64,000 bases of DNA, from contig JAXFOG010000005.1 in the NCBI GenBank assembly GCA_034180455.1, positions 56,680-120,679 on the forward strand, in the 5' to 3' direction. How positions within the stretch are numbered: position 1 is the first letter of the stretch; each line of letters begins with the position of its first letter. This DNA is from JAAZPT01 sp034180455. Lineage in GTDB: Bacteria > Bacillota > Clostridia > Christensenellales > Aristaeellaceae. Shown in pieces: positions 1 through 9,696 of the stretch. The notes under the pieces are model-generated. The model saw only the letters and a list, made by a program, of their open reading frames with translations, ran no database searches and was not told the DNA's origin. Position numbers and translations under genes: made by a program.

Positions 1-275
1 GAATATCTAATTTAGAATATAACCTATCAAACAATTTAAAAAATATAGTAATGAAAAATTTAAATAATGTTAAATTATTGGAGGCCAAACTTGATCTATT
101 AAACCCATCGTATATACTTGAAAAAGGATATACAATTATTACAAAAGACAATAAAGTTGTTTCATCAGCAAATGCTATTTCAATAGGCGATAGTTTAAAT
201 ATTAAATTAAAAGATGGAGCTATTGAAAGTTCTGTAAATGAGGTGTATTATGGCAAAGAAAAAGCAAACATTTGA
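1..275 (+). CDS. xseA: Exodeoxyribonuclease VII large subunit, C-terminal fragment (5' end outside window)
   Basis: The frame is open from base 3 with no stop before 273-275, so the gene enters from the left. The visible residues include LEKGYTIITK, KVVSSA and a GDSLNIKLKDG segment, which match the C-terminal end of XseA (typically LxRGYAxV, then GDxxxxxLxDG). With XseB it forms exonuclease VII, which degrades single-stranded DNA to oligonucleotides. The end overlaps xseB by 26 bp, the usual tight coupling of the two subunits. Only about 90 residues are visible, so the identification rests on this tail plus the neighbouring xseB. Confidence 0.85.
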   Translation, partial: ISNLEYNLSNNLKNIVMKNLNNVKLLEAKLDLLNPSYILEKGYTIITKDNKVVSSANAISIGDSLNIKLKDGAIESSVNEVYYGKEKANI

Positions 276-465
276 AGAAAAGCTAGAAGAACTTGAATCT
301 ACAGTTACAGATATGGAAAATAGTAAGATTGGCATCAATGATTTATTTGAAAAATATAAAAAATCAAAACAATTAATTACTGAACTAAATGCTGAGCTTG
401 ACAGCCTTGAGCAGAAAATTGAAATTGTTAATGATGAAGGTGAAACAGAAAAATTCAATGAATAG
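250..465 (+). CDS. xseB: Exodeoxyribonuclease VII small subunit
   Basis: A 71-residue protein beginning MAKKKQTFEEKLEELE and continuing with a helical segment typical of XseB (about 60-80 aa). The start is taken at 250 because AGGTG lies just upstream; an in-frame start at 238 would add four residues and has no better site. It is the small regulatory subunit of exonuclease VII. It overlaps xseA by 26 bp upstream and ispA by 8 bp downstream, so the three genes are probably translationally coupled in one operon. Confidence 0.93.
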   Translation: MAKKKQTFEEKLEELESTVTDMENSKIGINDLFEKYKKSKQLITELNAELDSLEQKIEIVNDEGETEKFNE

Positions 466-1333
466 TGCTTATAATAAATATAAATCTGAAATAGATAAGT
501 ATATTTCTAATTTAGAATATAAAGATACTCCTAATCTTTTGAAGGAATCCATGAGCTATAGCTTAAATTTACCTTGCAAAAGAGTTAGGGGTGTTTTGAC
601 GCTGGCTTCATACAGCCTAATTAACCCAGACTATAGCATTGCACTGCCTTTTGCTGCTGCAATTGAAATGATTCATTGTTATTCATTGATCCATGACGAT
701 CTTCCAGCAATGGATAATGATGACTTAAGAAGAGGTATGCCAAGTAATCATATTAAATTTGGAGAAGATATTGCTATTCTTGCTGGCGATGCGTTGCTTA
801 ATTATGCTTATGAAACAATGCTGGGATCTTGTATAGAAAATAATTATTCAAAAAATTATATTTTAGCTATGTCAGAAATTGCAAAACGTGCAGGAATATC
901 TGGAATGATTGCAGGGCAGATTGAAGATATTACATATGATGCAGATTCTGGAAGCAAAAAAACTTTGGAATTCATTCATTCACATAAGACAGCAGATATG
1001 TTAATTGCTAGTATTTCTGCAGGGCTGCTTCTTGCTGGCGCCACAGAAAGACAAGTTACTGATGGCCAGAAGTTTGCGTTTCATCTTGGAATGGCTTTTC
1101 AGATCATTGATGATATTCTTGATTTTACTAGTAGTTCAGACATTTTAGGTAAATCAATTGGCAAAGATCAAAAAAATAATAAACTAAGTTGGGTTACATT
1201 AAATGGAATTGATAAAGCTAAGAACGATGCAATGAAACATACTTTAGATGCTTGCAAGTATATTTCTAATGGCTTTGCAAATTCAAAATTTTTAGAAGAT
1301 TTTGCAATGTCTCTACTTGAGAGAGTGAATTAG
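458..1333 (+). CDS. ispA: Polyprenyl (farnesyl/geranyl) diphosphate synthase
   Basis: A 291-residue trans-prenyltransferase that condenses IPP with allylic diphosphates to make FPP, the precursor of undecaprenyl carriers and quinones. Both aspartate-rich motifs are visible: DDLPAMDNDDLRRG near residue 83 and DDILDF near 218. The start at 458 (MNSAYNKYK) is chosen over the longer 389 start because it gives the usual family length and a minimal 8-bp overlap with xseB. The order xseA-xseB-ispA is a common Firmicute arrangement; dxs and tlyA, which often follow, lie about 39 kb away here. Confidence 0.94.
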   Translation: MNSAYNKYKSEIDKYISNLEYKDTPNLLKESMSYSLNLPCKRVRGVLTLASYSLINPDYSIALPFAAAIEMIHCYSLIHDDLPAMDNDDLRRGMPSNHIKFGEDIAILAGDALLNYAYETMLGSCIENNYSKNYILAMSEIAKRAGISGMIAGQIEDITYDADSGSKKTLEFIHSHKTADMLIASISAGLLLAGATERQVTDGQKFAFHLGMAFQIIDDILDFTSSSDILGKSIGKDQKNNKLSWVTLNGIDKAKNDAMKHTLDACKYISNGFANSKFLEDFAMSLLERVN

Positions 1334-1334
1334 T

Positions 1335-1793
1335 ATGAGTTCACTTTTTGATATTTTTAATAATGCTACTTTGAAATGTACACTAATCGCCTGGTTTGTT
1401 GCACAAGCACTCAAAATACTTTTTCTATTTATTATAAAAGGTGAATTTAAATTAGATAGATTTTGGGGATCTGGTGGTATGCCAAGCTCTCATACAGCAG
1501 TGGTAGTTGCATTAAGTAATATGGTTGGAGCACAGCAAGGTTATTCATCAGATATGTTTGCTTTAACATTTATACTTTCTGCTATTGTTATGTATGACGC
1601 TACTGGTGTTAGACAGCAAACTGGAAAACAAACTACTGTAATAAATCAAATTATAAAAAAAGTTTTTATAGATGGTGATAGTATCACTGATAATGATTTA
1701 AAAGAACTTGTAGGACACACACCAATTGAAGTTTTAGGTGGATTTATTTTAGGCTTAGTTGTATCAGCTGTATATTTGGCTATTATGAAATGA
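1335..1793 (+). CDS. Divergent PAP2 family membrane protein (DUF212, YuiD-like)
   Basis: A 152-residue integral membrane protein. It carries the signature GGMPSSHTA near residue 49 and later YDATGVRQQTGKQ, both characteristic of the divergent PAP2/DUF212 family. PAP2 enzymes are membrane phosphatases acting on lipid phosphates, but the exact substrate of this subfamily is not established. Its place one base after ispA suggests, as inference only, a link with polyprenyl phosphate metabolism. Confidence 0.85.
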   Translation: MSSLFDIFNNATLKCTLIAWFVAQALKILFLFIIKGEFKLDRFWGSGGMPSSHTAVVVALSNMVGAQQGYSSDMFALTFILSAIVMYDATGVRQQTGKQTTVINQIIKKVFIDGDSITDNDLKELVGHTPIEVLGGFILGLVVSAVYLAIMK

Positions 1794-1800
1794 GGTAACA

Positions 1801-2331
1801 ATGGATAATTTTTACGAACAAGTTGTAATTAAAAAGAACAGAATGGTGAATGATTTAATCTATTATATATTATATGCTTTTATGATAATATCTGGAATTT
1901 TGGGTTTGCTTAATTTACAGGGGTTAATTTATTCCTTTTCGTGGATTGCACTTTTATACACAATTTTAGTATTGGGAAGTGCAGTATTAATTTATCTAAA
2001 AAAAGGAGAAATTCGTACTGAGTTTGAATATACATTTACTAATGGTGAAATTGATTATGCCAAGGTCTTTAATAATGAAAAACGAAAAAATCTTGGCACA
2101 ATGAATGTTAGAAATGTGAGTGCTTTCGGAAAAGTAAACTCAGAAAAATTTAGAGCTATTATTAATACTCCAAATATACGTAAAAAAAATTGGTTCTTAA
2201 ATCGTGATTCTGAACTATATTATTTTTATTTTGTTAAAGATGACAATAAAAACATTATAATTATTGAGCCTGATATGGAAATGGTTAATTTAATAAAAAA
2301 ATATTTACCTCAAGGAGTGTATAGTGACTAG
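1801..2331 (+). CDS. Small membrane protein of unknown function (DUF6106-like)
   Basis: A 176-residue protein with two hydrophobic helices at about residues 19-40 and 45-66, followed by a soluble domain containing EYTFTNGEIDYAKVFN and a conserved-looking KNWFLNRDSELYYFY segment. I believe it resembles the clostridial DUF6106 family, but this is from memory. No catalytic motif is apparent. It sits 7 bp after the PAP2 gene and overlaps the cysteine desulfurase by 8 bp, so it is probably co-transcribed. Confidence 0.7.
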   Translation: MDNFYEQVVIKKNRMVNDLIYYILYAFMIISGILGLLNLQGLIYSFSWIALLYTILVLGSAVLIYLKKGEIRTEFEYTFTNGEIDYAKVFNNEKRKNLGTMNVRNVSAFGKVNSEKFRAIINTPNIRKKNWFLNRDSELYYFYFVKDDNKNIIIIEPDMEMVNLIKKYLPQGVYSD

Positions 2332-3487
2332 ACCTATATATCTTGATAATTCTGCTACTACAATGCCTTTTAAGGAAGTTGTAGAAGATTTTTATAACAA
2401 TTATTCTTTTGAATACTTCAATCCGTCTTCACTTTATAAGCCCTCTTTAATTGTTAGAAATAAAATTGAAAATTGTAGAGAAAAAATATCTCAAATACTT
2501 TCTTGTAAAGCAAATAATGTATTTTTCTTGGCTAGTGGTACGGATGCTAATAATCTTGCTATACTATCATACAAAAACAAATTAAAAAAGGACGATGTTG
2601 TATTATACTCTGCAATTGAACATCCATCTGTAATGAATACTTGTAAGGAATTAGAAAGATACGGTGTTTTAGTTAAAAGTATTCCCGTAAACAAAAATGG
2701 CTTTATTGATCTTGATCAGTTGCAAAATTTGCTTGATGAAAGAGTAAAACTTATATGTATAATGCATGTGAATAATGAAGTTGGTTCTGTTAACGATTTA
2801 AAAACAATCTGCTCAATACGTGATAAGTTTGCTCCTAATGCTTCAATCCATATTGATGGAGTTCAAGGCTTTTTAAAAGTGCCTTTTTCTTTTAAGGATT
2901 ATGATGTTCAATCATATTCATTAAGTGCTCACAAGATACATGGCTTTAAAGGTACTGGAGTACTTGCTATAAACAATTTTAAACCTCAACCATACAGATT
3001 TGGAGGGGGGCAGGAGATGGGCATTGTTTCTGGAACAGAGAATACAATAGGAATTATAGCCTTAGATAAAGCAATAGATATATATAATGCCTTTCCCAAT
3101 GCAAGGATTTATATGCGCAATCTAAAAACTCAACTTGTAAATTGCATAAACGATAAAATTCCTAATTCTGTAATAATCGGTCCAGATCCGTTTAATGAGA
3201 ATATTTCTTCACCAAACATTATTAATATTGCTTTTTCGCCACTTAGAAGCGATGTTATGCTTAATGCTTTGGACGCTAGAGATATTTACGTAAGTTCAGG
3301 TTCTGCGTGTTCCTCAAAAAAACAAAAAATTAGTCCCGTATTAAAAGAATTAAATATTCCAAATGATATTGCAGAGTCTGCAATAAGGTTCAGCCTATCA
3401 ATACTTAACTCTAGCGGTGAAATTGCTGAAACAGTAGATGCAATATCAGAAATTTATAATAAATATTCAAAATATGTAAGAAGATAG
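2324..3487 (+). CDS. Cysteine desulfurase (IscS/NifS class, NifZ-like partner of ThiI)
   Basis: A 387-residue PLP enzyme releasing sulfur from cysteine as an enzyme persulfide. The PLP lysine lies in SAHKIHGFKG (about K204) and the persulfide cysteine in GSACSSKK (about C329). The start is GTG at 2324 with AAGGAG at 2312-2317. Directly followed by thiI, as for Bacillus nifZ-thiI, it most likely supplies sulfur for 4-thiouridine in tRNA rather than general Fe-S assembly. No iscU, iscR or sufCDB genes are nearby. Confidence 0.93.
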   Translation: MTRPIYLDNSATTMPFKEVVEDFYNNYSFEYFNPSSLYKPSLIVRNKIENCREKISQILSCKANNVFFLASGTDANNLAILSYKNKLKKDDVVLYSAIEHPSVMNTCKELERYGVLVKSIPVNKNGFIDLDQLQNLLDERVKLICIMHVNNEVGSVNDLKTICSIRDKFAPNASIHIDGVQGFLKVPFSFKDYDVQSYSLSAHKIHGFKGTGVLAINNFKPQPYRFGGGQEMGIVSGTENTIGIIALDKAIDIYNAFPNARIYMRNLKTQLVNCINDKIPNSVIIGPDPFNENISSPNIINIAFSPLRSDVMLNALDARDIYVSSGSACSSKKQKISPVLKELNIPNDIAESAIRFSLSILNSSGEIAETVDAISEIYNKYSKYVRR

Positions 3488-3495
3488 GTGTATTT

Positions 3496-4689
3496 ATGAA
3501 GAAAATTATACTTGTAAGGTATGGTGAAATATTTTTAAAAGGATTAAATAGACCATATTTTATATCAATGCTTGTTGAACGTATTAAACAGGCTCTTGAC
3601 AATTATGAGCTAAAAATTTGGTATGAAGACAGTAGGATATATGTAAGTGATTTTTTAGAAAGCGATATTGATGATATAGTATATCATATTTCTAAAGTTT
3701 TTGGTGTACATTCCCTTAGCATAGTTACAGAGATAGAAGATAGAAATATTGACGTTATCTGTAATGTTGCAAGTGATATGATGAGTAATAAGAAAGGAAC
3801 ATTCAAAGTGGAGTCAAAAAGATCAGATAAAAGATATCCTATGCAGACTCCAGACATCAACGCATACGTAGGAGGATATATACTTGAGCATAATAGTAAT
3901 TTAAAGGTTGATGTACATAATCCTGATCATTTTTTGTATATAGAAGTAAGAAAACATGCTTATGTATATACAGATACTATACCTGCTACTGGAGGGATGC
4001 CTGTCGGTACTAATGGCAAAGCAACAATGTTGCTTTCTGGTGGAATTGATAGCCCGGTAGCTGCTTGGATGATTGCTAAAAGAGGAGTAGAGATTAATGC
4101 CGTTCATTTTTATTCTCCACCATACACAAGTGAAAGAGCTCTTCAAAAGGTACTTGATTTAGCAAAAATACTAAGTGAGAGTTTATGTGGAATAAGAGTT
4201 CATGTTATACCCTTTACTGATATTCAGCTACAAATACATCAAATTTGTCAGGAAGATCTTACAACACTTATTATGCGTAGGTTTATGATGCGCATAGCTG
4301 AGTGTATATCAAAAAGTGAGAATAGCCTTGGATTAGTAACTGGTGAAAGTATAGGTCAAGTAGCAAGCCAGACAATGCATGCTCTTGCTTGTACTGATGA
4401 TGCTGTTAAGATACCTGTCTATAGACCACTGATTGGATTTGATAAGCAGGATATTATTTCTCTTGCAGAGAAAATAGGTACCTTTGAAACCTCATCGATG
4501 CCGTACGAAGACTGTTGCACTGTTTTTACGCCAAAACATCCTAAAACAAGACCAACAATTAACTATGTAGTTAAAGAAGAAAGAAAACTTAATGTTGATG
4601 GTCTGATAAAAGAAGCATTATCAAAATATAAAATATATGAATTTGATAATCATGGTAGACTGACAATACATGAAGCTATTAATTGTTAA
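3496..4689 (+). CDS. thiI: tRNA 4-thiouridine synthetase ThiI
   Basis: A 397-residue protein that adenylates U8 of tRNA and transfers sulfur to it. It has an N-terminal ferredoxin-like/THUMP region (residues about 1-165) and a PP-loop ATPase with SGGIDSPVAAWM near residue 181. Like Bacillus ThiI it has no C-terminal rhodanese domain. The sulfur donor is probably the desulfurase 8 bp upstream. Whether it also contributes to thiamine thiazole synthesis cannot be decided, as no thi genes are present. Confidence 0.95.
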   Translation: MKKIILVRYGEIFLKGLNRPYFISMLVERIKQALDNYELKIWYEDSRIYVSDFLESDIDDIVYHISKVFGVHSLSIVTEIEDRNIDVICNVASDMMSNKKGTFKVESKRSDKRYPMQTPDINAYVGGYILEHNSNLKVDVHNPDHFLYIEVRKHAYVYTDTIPATGGMPVGTNGKATMLLSGGIDSPVAAWMIAKRGVEINAVHFYSPPYTSERALQKVLDLAKILSESLCGIRVHVIPFTDIQLQIHQICQEDLTTLIMRRFMMRIAECISKSENSLGLVTGESIGQVASQTMHALACTDDAVKIPVYRPLIGFDKQDIISLAEKIGTFETSSMPYEDCCTVFTPKHPKTRPTINYVVKEERKLNVDGLIKEALSKYKIYEFDNHGRLTIHEAINC

Positions 4690-4696
4690 TTTATTA

Positions 4697-4725
4697 TTGA
4701 ATATAAAACATTATGATGATATAAT
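4697..4725 (+). promoter_or_regulatory. Sigma-A promoter for pgk-tpiA
   Basis: TTGAAT at 4697-4702, 17 bp spacer, TATAAT at 4720-4725. It lies in the 76-bp gap after thiI, and the leader to the pgk RBS (GGAGG near 4752) is short with no obvious structure. Confidence 0.8.
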
Positions 4726-4765
4726 GTAAACGAAAATTGAAGATCAATTATGGAGGAAATATAAT

Positions 4766-5950
4766 ATGGCAAAGAAAACTATTGAAGATATTCAGGTTAA
4801 TGGCAAACGTGTTTTAGTACGTTGTGATTTTAATGTACCACTTGATCAAAATTTGAATATCACAGATGATAATCGTATTGTTGGTGCTATGCCCACAATA
4901 AAGTATCTTATTGAACATGGTGCAAAGCTTATATTGTGCTCTCATTTAGGCAGACCAAAGGGTGAGTACGAAGAAAAATATTCTTTGAAGCCTGTTGCTA
5001 AAGAACTTTCAAAAAGGTTAGGCAAAGATGTAAAGCTTTCTCCTGAAGTTGTTGGTGAAAAGACAAAAGAGCTTGTTAATGCTATGAAGGATGGAGATGT
5101 TGTTTTACTAGAAAATCTTAGATTCAGAAACGAAGAAAAGAAAAATGATCCTGAATTTGCAAAAGAATTAGCCTCTCTTGCAGATATTTATGTTAATGAT
5201 GCTTTTGGCACAGCACATAGAGCACACGCTTCAACTGAAGGCGTTACACATTATCTACCAGCAGTTGCAGGATTTTTAATTGGCAAAGAGCTTGATATTA
5301 TGGGTAAGGCTCTCGAAGATCCAAAGAGACCTTTTGTAGCAGTTCTTGGTGGAGCAAAAGTTTCTGATAAAATAGGAGTAATTAACAATTTACTTGATAA
5401 AGTAGATGTTTTGCTTATAGGTGGTGGAATGTCTTATACTTTCCAGAAGGCTTTAGGTGGCGAAATAGGTAACTCATTACTTGAAGAAGATAAGGTTGAT
5501 CTTGCAAAAGAATTGATTGAAAAAGCTAAAGTAAAAGGAGTAAAACTTCTTCTTCCTGTTGATAATGAGGCTGGAAATTCATTCTCAAATGATGCTCTAA
5601 GAATTACAGTTCATTCTAAGTCTATTCCTGAAGGATTTGAAGGCATGGATATTGGACCAGAAACACAAAAACTTTTTGCTGATGAGATTCTTAAAGCAGG
5701 CACAGTTGTTTGGAATGGTCCAATGGGTGTATTTGAATTTGAAAACTTTGCAGTAGGAACACGTAAGATTGCAGAAGCTATGGCTCAATGCAATGGTATA
5801 ACAATTATTGGTGGTGGTGACAGTGCTGCTGCTATAAAGCAGATGGGTTTTGCTGATAAGGTTACACATGTATCCACTGGTGGTGGAGCTTCTCTTGAGT
5901 TCTTAGAAGGTAAGGTGCTTCCTGGAGTAGCTGCTTTAAACGATAAGTAA
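4766..5950 (+). CDS. pgk: Phosphoglycerate kinase
   Basis: A 394-residue glycolytic enzyme that makes ATP from 1,3-bisphosphoglycerate. It contains RVLVRCDFNVPLD, the substrate-binding SHLGRPKG, and the nucleotide-binding GGGDSAAA segment near the C-terminus. Length is normal. The gene has its own strong promoter and a GGAGG site and is followed 11 bp later by tpiA. The usual upstream gap gene is absent, so the glycolytic cluster is reduced here. Confidence 0.98.
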   Translation: MAKKTIEDIQVNGKRVLVRCDFNVPLDQNLNITDDNRIVGAMPTIKYLIEHGAKLILCSHLGRPKGEYEEKYSLKPVAKELSKRLGKDVKLSPEVVGEKTKELVNAMKDGDVVLLENLRFRNEEKKNDPEFAKELASLADIYVNDAFGTAHRAHASTEGVTHYLPAVAGFLIGKELDIMGKALEDPKRPFVAVLGGAKVSDKIGVINNLLDKVDVLLIGGGMSYTFQKALGGEIGNSLLEEDKVDLAKELIEKAKVKGVKLLLPVDNEAGNSFSNDALRITVHSKSIPEGFEGMDIGPETQKLFADEILKAGTVVWNGPMGVFEFENFAVGTRKIAEAMAQCNGITIIGGGDSAAAIKQMGFADKVTHVSTGGGASLEFLEGKVLPGVAALNDK

Positions 5951-5961
5951 GAGGAGATATT

Positions 5962-6708
5962 ATGAGAAAAGAAATAATAGCTGGCAACTGGAAGATGAAC
6001 AATACTCCTGAACAGGCATCTGAGCTTGTTAAAGACTTGATTCCTTTGGTTGCAAATGCTAAAGCAGAGGTTGTTGTTTGTGTACCTGCTGTTTGCTTCT
6101 GCGCAGTAGCTAAATTAGTTAAAGGTACAAATATTAAACTTGGAGCTCAAAATGTTCATTGGGAAGAGAAAGGCGCATTTACAGGTGAGCTTTCTTGTTC
6201 AATGCTTAAGTCAGTTGGTGTTGAATATGTTATTATTGGACATTCAGAGAGAAGACAATATTTTGGAGAAACCGATAGAACAGTAAACTTGCGTGTTAAA
6301 GCTGCTGTTAAAGCTGGACTTATTCCTATTATTTGTGTTGGTGAGTCAAAGCTTGAAAGAGAAAACGGTTATACAAACGAGCTTGTAAGATATCAGACCC
6401 TTATTGCTTTAAATGGCCTCACGTCAGATGAAGTAAAGAATGTAGTTATTGCTTATGAACCTATTTGGGCAATTGGAACAGGTTTAGTTGCAACTGATGA
6501 ACAAGCAAACGATACAATATCTGTTATAAGAGAATCTGTTAGAGACAAATATGGTGTTGAAACTGCTGATGCTGTAAGGATACAATATGGTGGAAGCATG
6601 AACCCAAAGAATGTAAAAGGACTGATGTCACAACCAGAAATAGATGGAGGCCTAATTGGAGGCGCTTCACTAAAAGCTCAAGATTTCGCTCAGGTTGTTA
6701 TTCATTAA
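5962..6708 (+). CDS. tpiA: Triosephosphate isomerase
   Basis: A 248-residue TIM-barrel enzyme interconverting DHAP and glyceraldehyde-3-phosphate. Seen are GNWKMN (catalytic Lys), IGHSERR (catalytic His) and AYEPIWAIGTG (catalytic Glu and flexible loop). It is co-transcribed with pgk, and the operon ends at the hairpin immediately downstream. Neither gpmI nor eno follows, unlike many Firmicutes. Confidence 0.98.
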   Translation: MRKEIIAGNWKMNNTPEQASELVKDLIPLVANAKAEVVVCVPAVCFCAVAKLVKGTNIKLGAQNVHWEEKGAFTGELSCSMLKSVGVEYVIIGHSERRQYFGETDRTVNLRVKAAVKAGLIPIICVGESKLERENGYTNELVRYQTLIALNGLTSDEVKNVVIAYEPIWAIGTGLVATDEQANDTISVIRESVRDKYGVETADAVRIQYGGSMNPKNVKGLMSQPEIDGGLIGGASLKAQDFAQVVIH

Positions 6709-6710
6709 TA

Positions 6711-6737
6711 AAAAAGGCTCAAATGAGCCTTTTTTTA
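6711..6737 (+). terminator. Intrinsic terminator after tpiA
   Basis: Inverted repeat AAAAAGGCTC / GAGCCTTTTT with a 4-base loop and a run of seven T. Confidence 0.92.
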
Positions 6738-6752
6738 TTGTCTGTAATTAAC

Positions 6753-6781
6753 TTGCAAGGCTGAAGTATATAAAGTAAAAT
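6753..6781 (+). promoter_or_regulatory. Sigma-A promoter for ftsK
   Basis: TTGCAA at 6753-6758, 17 bp spacer, TAAAAT at 6776-6781, just after the tpiA terminator and upstream of GGAGG near 6796. Confidence 0.72.
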
Positions 6782-6804
6782 AGTATTGTAATCGGAGGTT
6801 ATGG

Positions 6805-9513
6805 ATGAAAAGATTATCAATAGATAAAAATACAATTAAATATACATTTTCTATTTTACTAATTACTTTAGGCCTAATTATGATGCTAGCAGTTTTTGGC
6901 TTAACAAGTCCATTGTTTTTTAAATCAATAGATTTATTGTTGTCTGGACTTACTGGAAGCCTAAAATTCTTTTTCCCATTTATACTTTTATTTGCTGGAG
7001 TGACAGTTTTAATTAAAAACAAAAAAAGATATATTTTAGCTTTACTAAGCATCGTTTTTATTTATTTAGTACTGCTTTCTATTATAAATTTATTTACTAA
7101 TATTAGATTGTTAAGCACCAATGAAGTAATGACACTTTTTGACTTAATAGAGCGACAAACAAATAAAGATTTAACATTGAAGTCTAATATTGATTTTTCT
7201 AAATCTTTTGATTTTATGTTTAAGCTAAGTTCATCTAAACCGTACTACGCTCAAGCTGGTGGTGCACTTGGATTACTTTTTTCATTGCCATTACATAATT
7301 TGATTGGGAATACATTTAGCTGTATTATTCTTTGCTTAACTTTTCTTGTGCTCTGGTTTGTATTTATAAAATACATTTTATTAAATTTGTTTTTTAATAG
7401 AAAGAAGATATACAGAGTTGGACCTTATGAATTTACAAATAAGCATGAGTATGAACAATATCTTGTATATTTGGAAAATTGGAGAAGGCAAAACGATCCA
7501 AATTATTCTATGTCTACCAACACAAATAGTAAGACAATTCCTGTATATACAGCACAAGAAGTAGATGATAACATTGATGATATTAAACCTGATACAGATT
7601 TTTCAGATCAATCATTAGTATACCTTCCAGATGAAAAACCGATTATAACAACCAATCCTATTCCGAAAGGTAAAAAGAAAGTAAAAAAAGCTGAGCAGGT
7701 TAAAAGCATTGATTATGACAAGCCGATAGTTGATGATAATTCTGATTTTTCAGATTCCGATACTAATGAAAATAGAATTAGTAATGCTGATATTAATTTG
7801 CAAATGCAAAAAATCAATGATAAGAAAATAAGGGAGAGAAATGAAAAGTCAAAGAGTATTTTAGAAAATGACACATTTGAATTAGAAAACAATCTAAAAA
7901 ACCAACAGAACAATCAAAATTCATTTGAACAAAAAAGCTTGTTCAGCACAAGGGAAACTGGTAGAAGGTTTGATAATACTACACCAAATTTGGATTTGTT
8001 AGAAAACAACAATATAAATACTGATTCAAAGGAAATCGAGCAAAAGCCTTATGTTTATCCTAAAGCTGCATTACTAGAAGATCCTATACATTTAAGTGAA
8101 GACTATGGTGCAGAAGATAAAAATAATTCTAAAATAATTGAAGAAACTCTTGAAAGCTTTAAAATACCATCAAAAGTTGTAAGAATATGCAGAGGGCCAG
8201 CGGTAACACGCTTTGAAGTGGATATAGCCAGCGGTATAAAGGTAAATAAAGTAGTTAATAGTGCAGAGAATCTTGCATTAAAACTTTCGTCACAAAATGG
8301 AGTGAGAATTGAGGCTCCAGTTCCAGGTACTACATATATTGGAATTGAAATTCCTAATAAGAGAATCAGTCCTATATCATTTAAAGAAGTGCTATTTAGC
8401 AAAGAAATGCAAGAGACTAAAGAGCCACTGGCAATTGCTCTAGGCAAAGATATTGCTGGTAAACCAATTATATGTAATCTTGAAAAGATGCCACATTTGC
8501 TAATAGCAGGAGCAACAGGAAGTGGTAAATCTGTTTGTATAAATTCCATAATTATGAGCTTAATATACAGATGCTCACCTGATGAATGCAGATTAATTCT
8601 TATAGACCCTAAATTTGTAGAACTAAGTAGATATAATGTATTGCCACACCTTCTTGTCCCAGTTGTTAATGAAACTTCAAAAGCTTCAGGAGCTTTATCT
8701 TGGGCAGTGGCAGAGATGAATGATAGATATAACTTATTTAAAAATTATAGAGTAAATAATATTAAGGAGTATAATAAGTTAGTTTCAGAAACTGGTAAAA
8801 AACTTCCAAGAATAGTAATTATTATTGATGAGATGGCAGATCTTATGGTATCTACAAGTAAAAAGGAAGTAGAATACAATGTAAATAGACTTGCTGCACT
8901 TGCTAGAGCTGCTGGCTTACATCTAGTTGTAGCAACACAAAGACCATCTGTAAATGTTATTACTGGTGTAATTAAATCAAATTTACCTTCTAGAATAGCT
9001 TTTGCTGCGTCATCTGCAGTAGACTCAAGAACTATACTAGATAGGCAAGGAGCAGAGAATTTATTAGGAAATGGAGATATGCTTTATCTACCAATTGGAA
9101 GTATGAATCCTATAAGAGTGCAAGGCTGTTTTGTAAAGAATAATGAAGTTAACACCGTTATTGAGTTTATAAGAAAAAACAACTCAACAAATTATGATAA
9201 TAGTGCAACAGAAGCTGTTGAGATGGCCTACAGTGCTGAAATACAAGAGCCAATTGATAACAACAAACCAACTGATAATACAGATAATACTGTTGATGCG
9301 TTGCTGGAAGAAGCAATTGACATGGTGTTGAGTGATGGACAGGCATCTATAAGTATGCTACAAAGACGATTAAGCATAGGATATGCTAGGGCTGGTCGAC
9401 TTGTAGATACAATGGCAAAATATGGAATTGTCAGCCAAGCAAGTGGATCAAAGGCCAGAGAAGTCCTCATGACTAGGGAACAATTTGAACAAATTCGATA
9501 TAAAATATTATAA
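6805..9513 (+). CDS. ftsK: DNA translocase FtsK/SpoIIIE
   Basis: A 902-residue ATP-driven DNA pump for chromosome segregation at the septum. It has about four membrane helices in residues 10-200 and a long, low-complexity Asn/Asp/Lys-rich linker (about 230-430). The RecA-like motor has Walker A GATGSGKS near residue 569 and Walker B-like RIVIIIDEMADLM. A C-terminal winged-helix gamma domain (SISMLQRRLSIGYARAGRLV) would read KOPS/SRS-type orientation sequences. Length is at the upper end for Firmicutes because of the linker. Whether it acts mainly in division or sporulation cannot be told from sequence. Confidence 0.96.
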   Translation: MKRLSIDKNTIKYTFSILLITLGLIMMLAVFGLTSPLFFKSIDLLLSGLTGSLKFFFPFILLFAGVTVLIKNKKRYILALLSIVFIYLVLLSIINLFTNIRLLSTNEVMTLFDLIERQTNKDLTLKSNIDFSKSFDFMFKLSSSKPYYAQAGGALGLLFSLPLHNLIGNTFSCIILCLTFLVLWFVFIKYILLNLFFNRKKIYRVGPYEFTNKHEYEQYLVYLENWRRQNDPNYSMSTNTNSKTIPVYTAQEVDDNIDDIKPDTDFSDQSLVYLPDEKPIITTNPIPKGKKKVKKAEQVKSIDYDKPIVDDNSDFSDSDTNENRISNADINLQMQKINDKKIRERNEKSKSILENDTFELENNLKNQQNNQNSFEQKSLFSTRETGRRFDNTTPNLDLLENNNINTDSKEIEQKPYVYPKAALLEDPIHLSEDYGAEDKNNSKIIEETLESFKIPSKVVRICRGPAVTRFEVDIASGIKVNKVVNSAENLALKLSSQNGVRIEAPVPGTTYIGIEIPNKRISPISFKEVLFSKEMQETKEPLAIALGKDIAGKPIICNLEKMPHLLIAGATGSGKSVCINSIIMSLIYRCSPDECRLILIDPKFVELSRYNVLPHLLVPVVNETSKASGALSWAVAEMNDRYNLFKNYRVNNIKEYNKLVSETGKKLPRIVIIIDEMADLMVSTSKKEVEYNVNRLAALARAAGLHLVVATQRPSVNVITGVIKSNLPSRIAFAASSAVDSRTILDRQGAENLLGNGDMLYLPIGSMNPIRVQGCFVKNNEVNTVIEFIRKNNSTNYDNSATEAVEMAYSAEIQEPIDNNKPTDNTDNTVDALLEEAIDMVLSDGQASISMLQRRLSIGYARAGRLVDTMAKYGIVSQASGSKAREVLMTREQFEQIRYKIL

Positions 9514-9620
9514 TTTTATATTATTAGAAATACTTAATATAAAGTTTTATGTGAAGTGTGAAATATAAATAGTGAAGAATTTAATGCAACTAAATTATAG
9601 ATAAAATACAATACTTAAAC

Positions 9621-9649
9621 TTGCAGAGAATATTAAAATAATGTATACT
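9621..9649 (+). promoter_or_regulatory. Sigma-A promoter for Asp23-fakA-recG
   Basis: TTGCAG at 9621-9626, 17 bp spacer, TATACT at 9644-9649, in the 183-bp gap after ftsK. No terminator hairpin for ftsK was found in that gap. Confidence 0.72.
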
Positions 9650-9696
9650 TTATATGCTGTTTTAAATATACTATCGTATTTACTGGAGGTAAGCAC

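Noticed and set aside
8103..8549. A 148-codon antisense frame inside ftsK
   Set aside because: It is the complement of the conserved FtsK motor region; there is no RBS or family resemblance.
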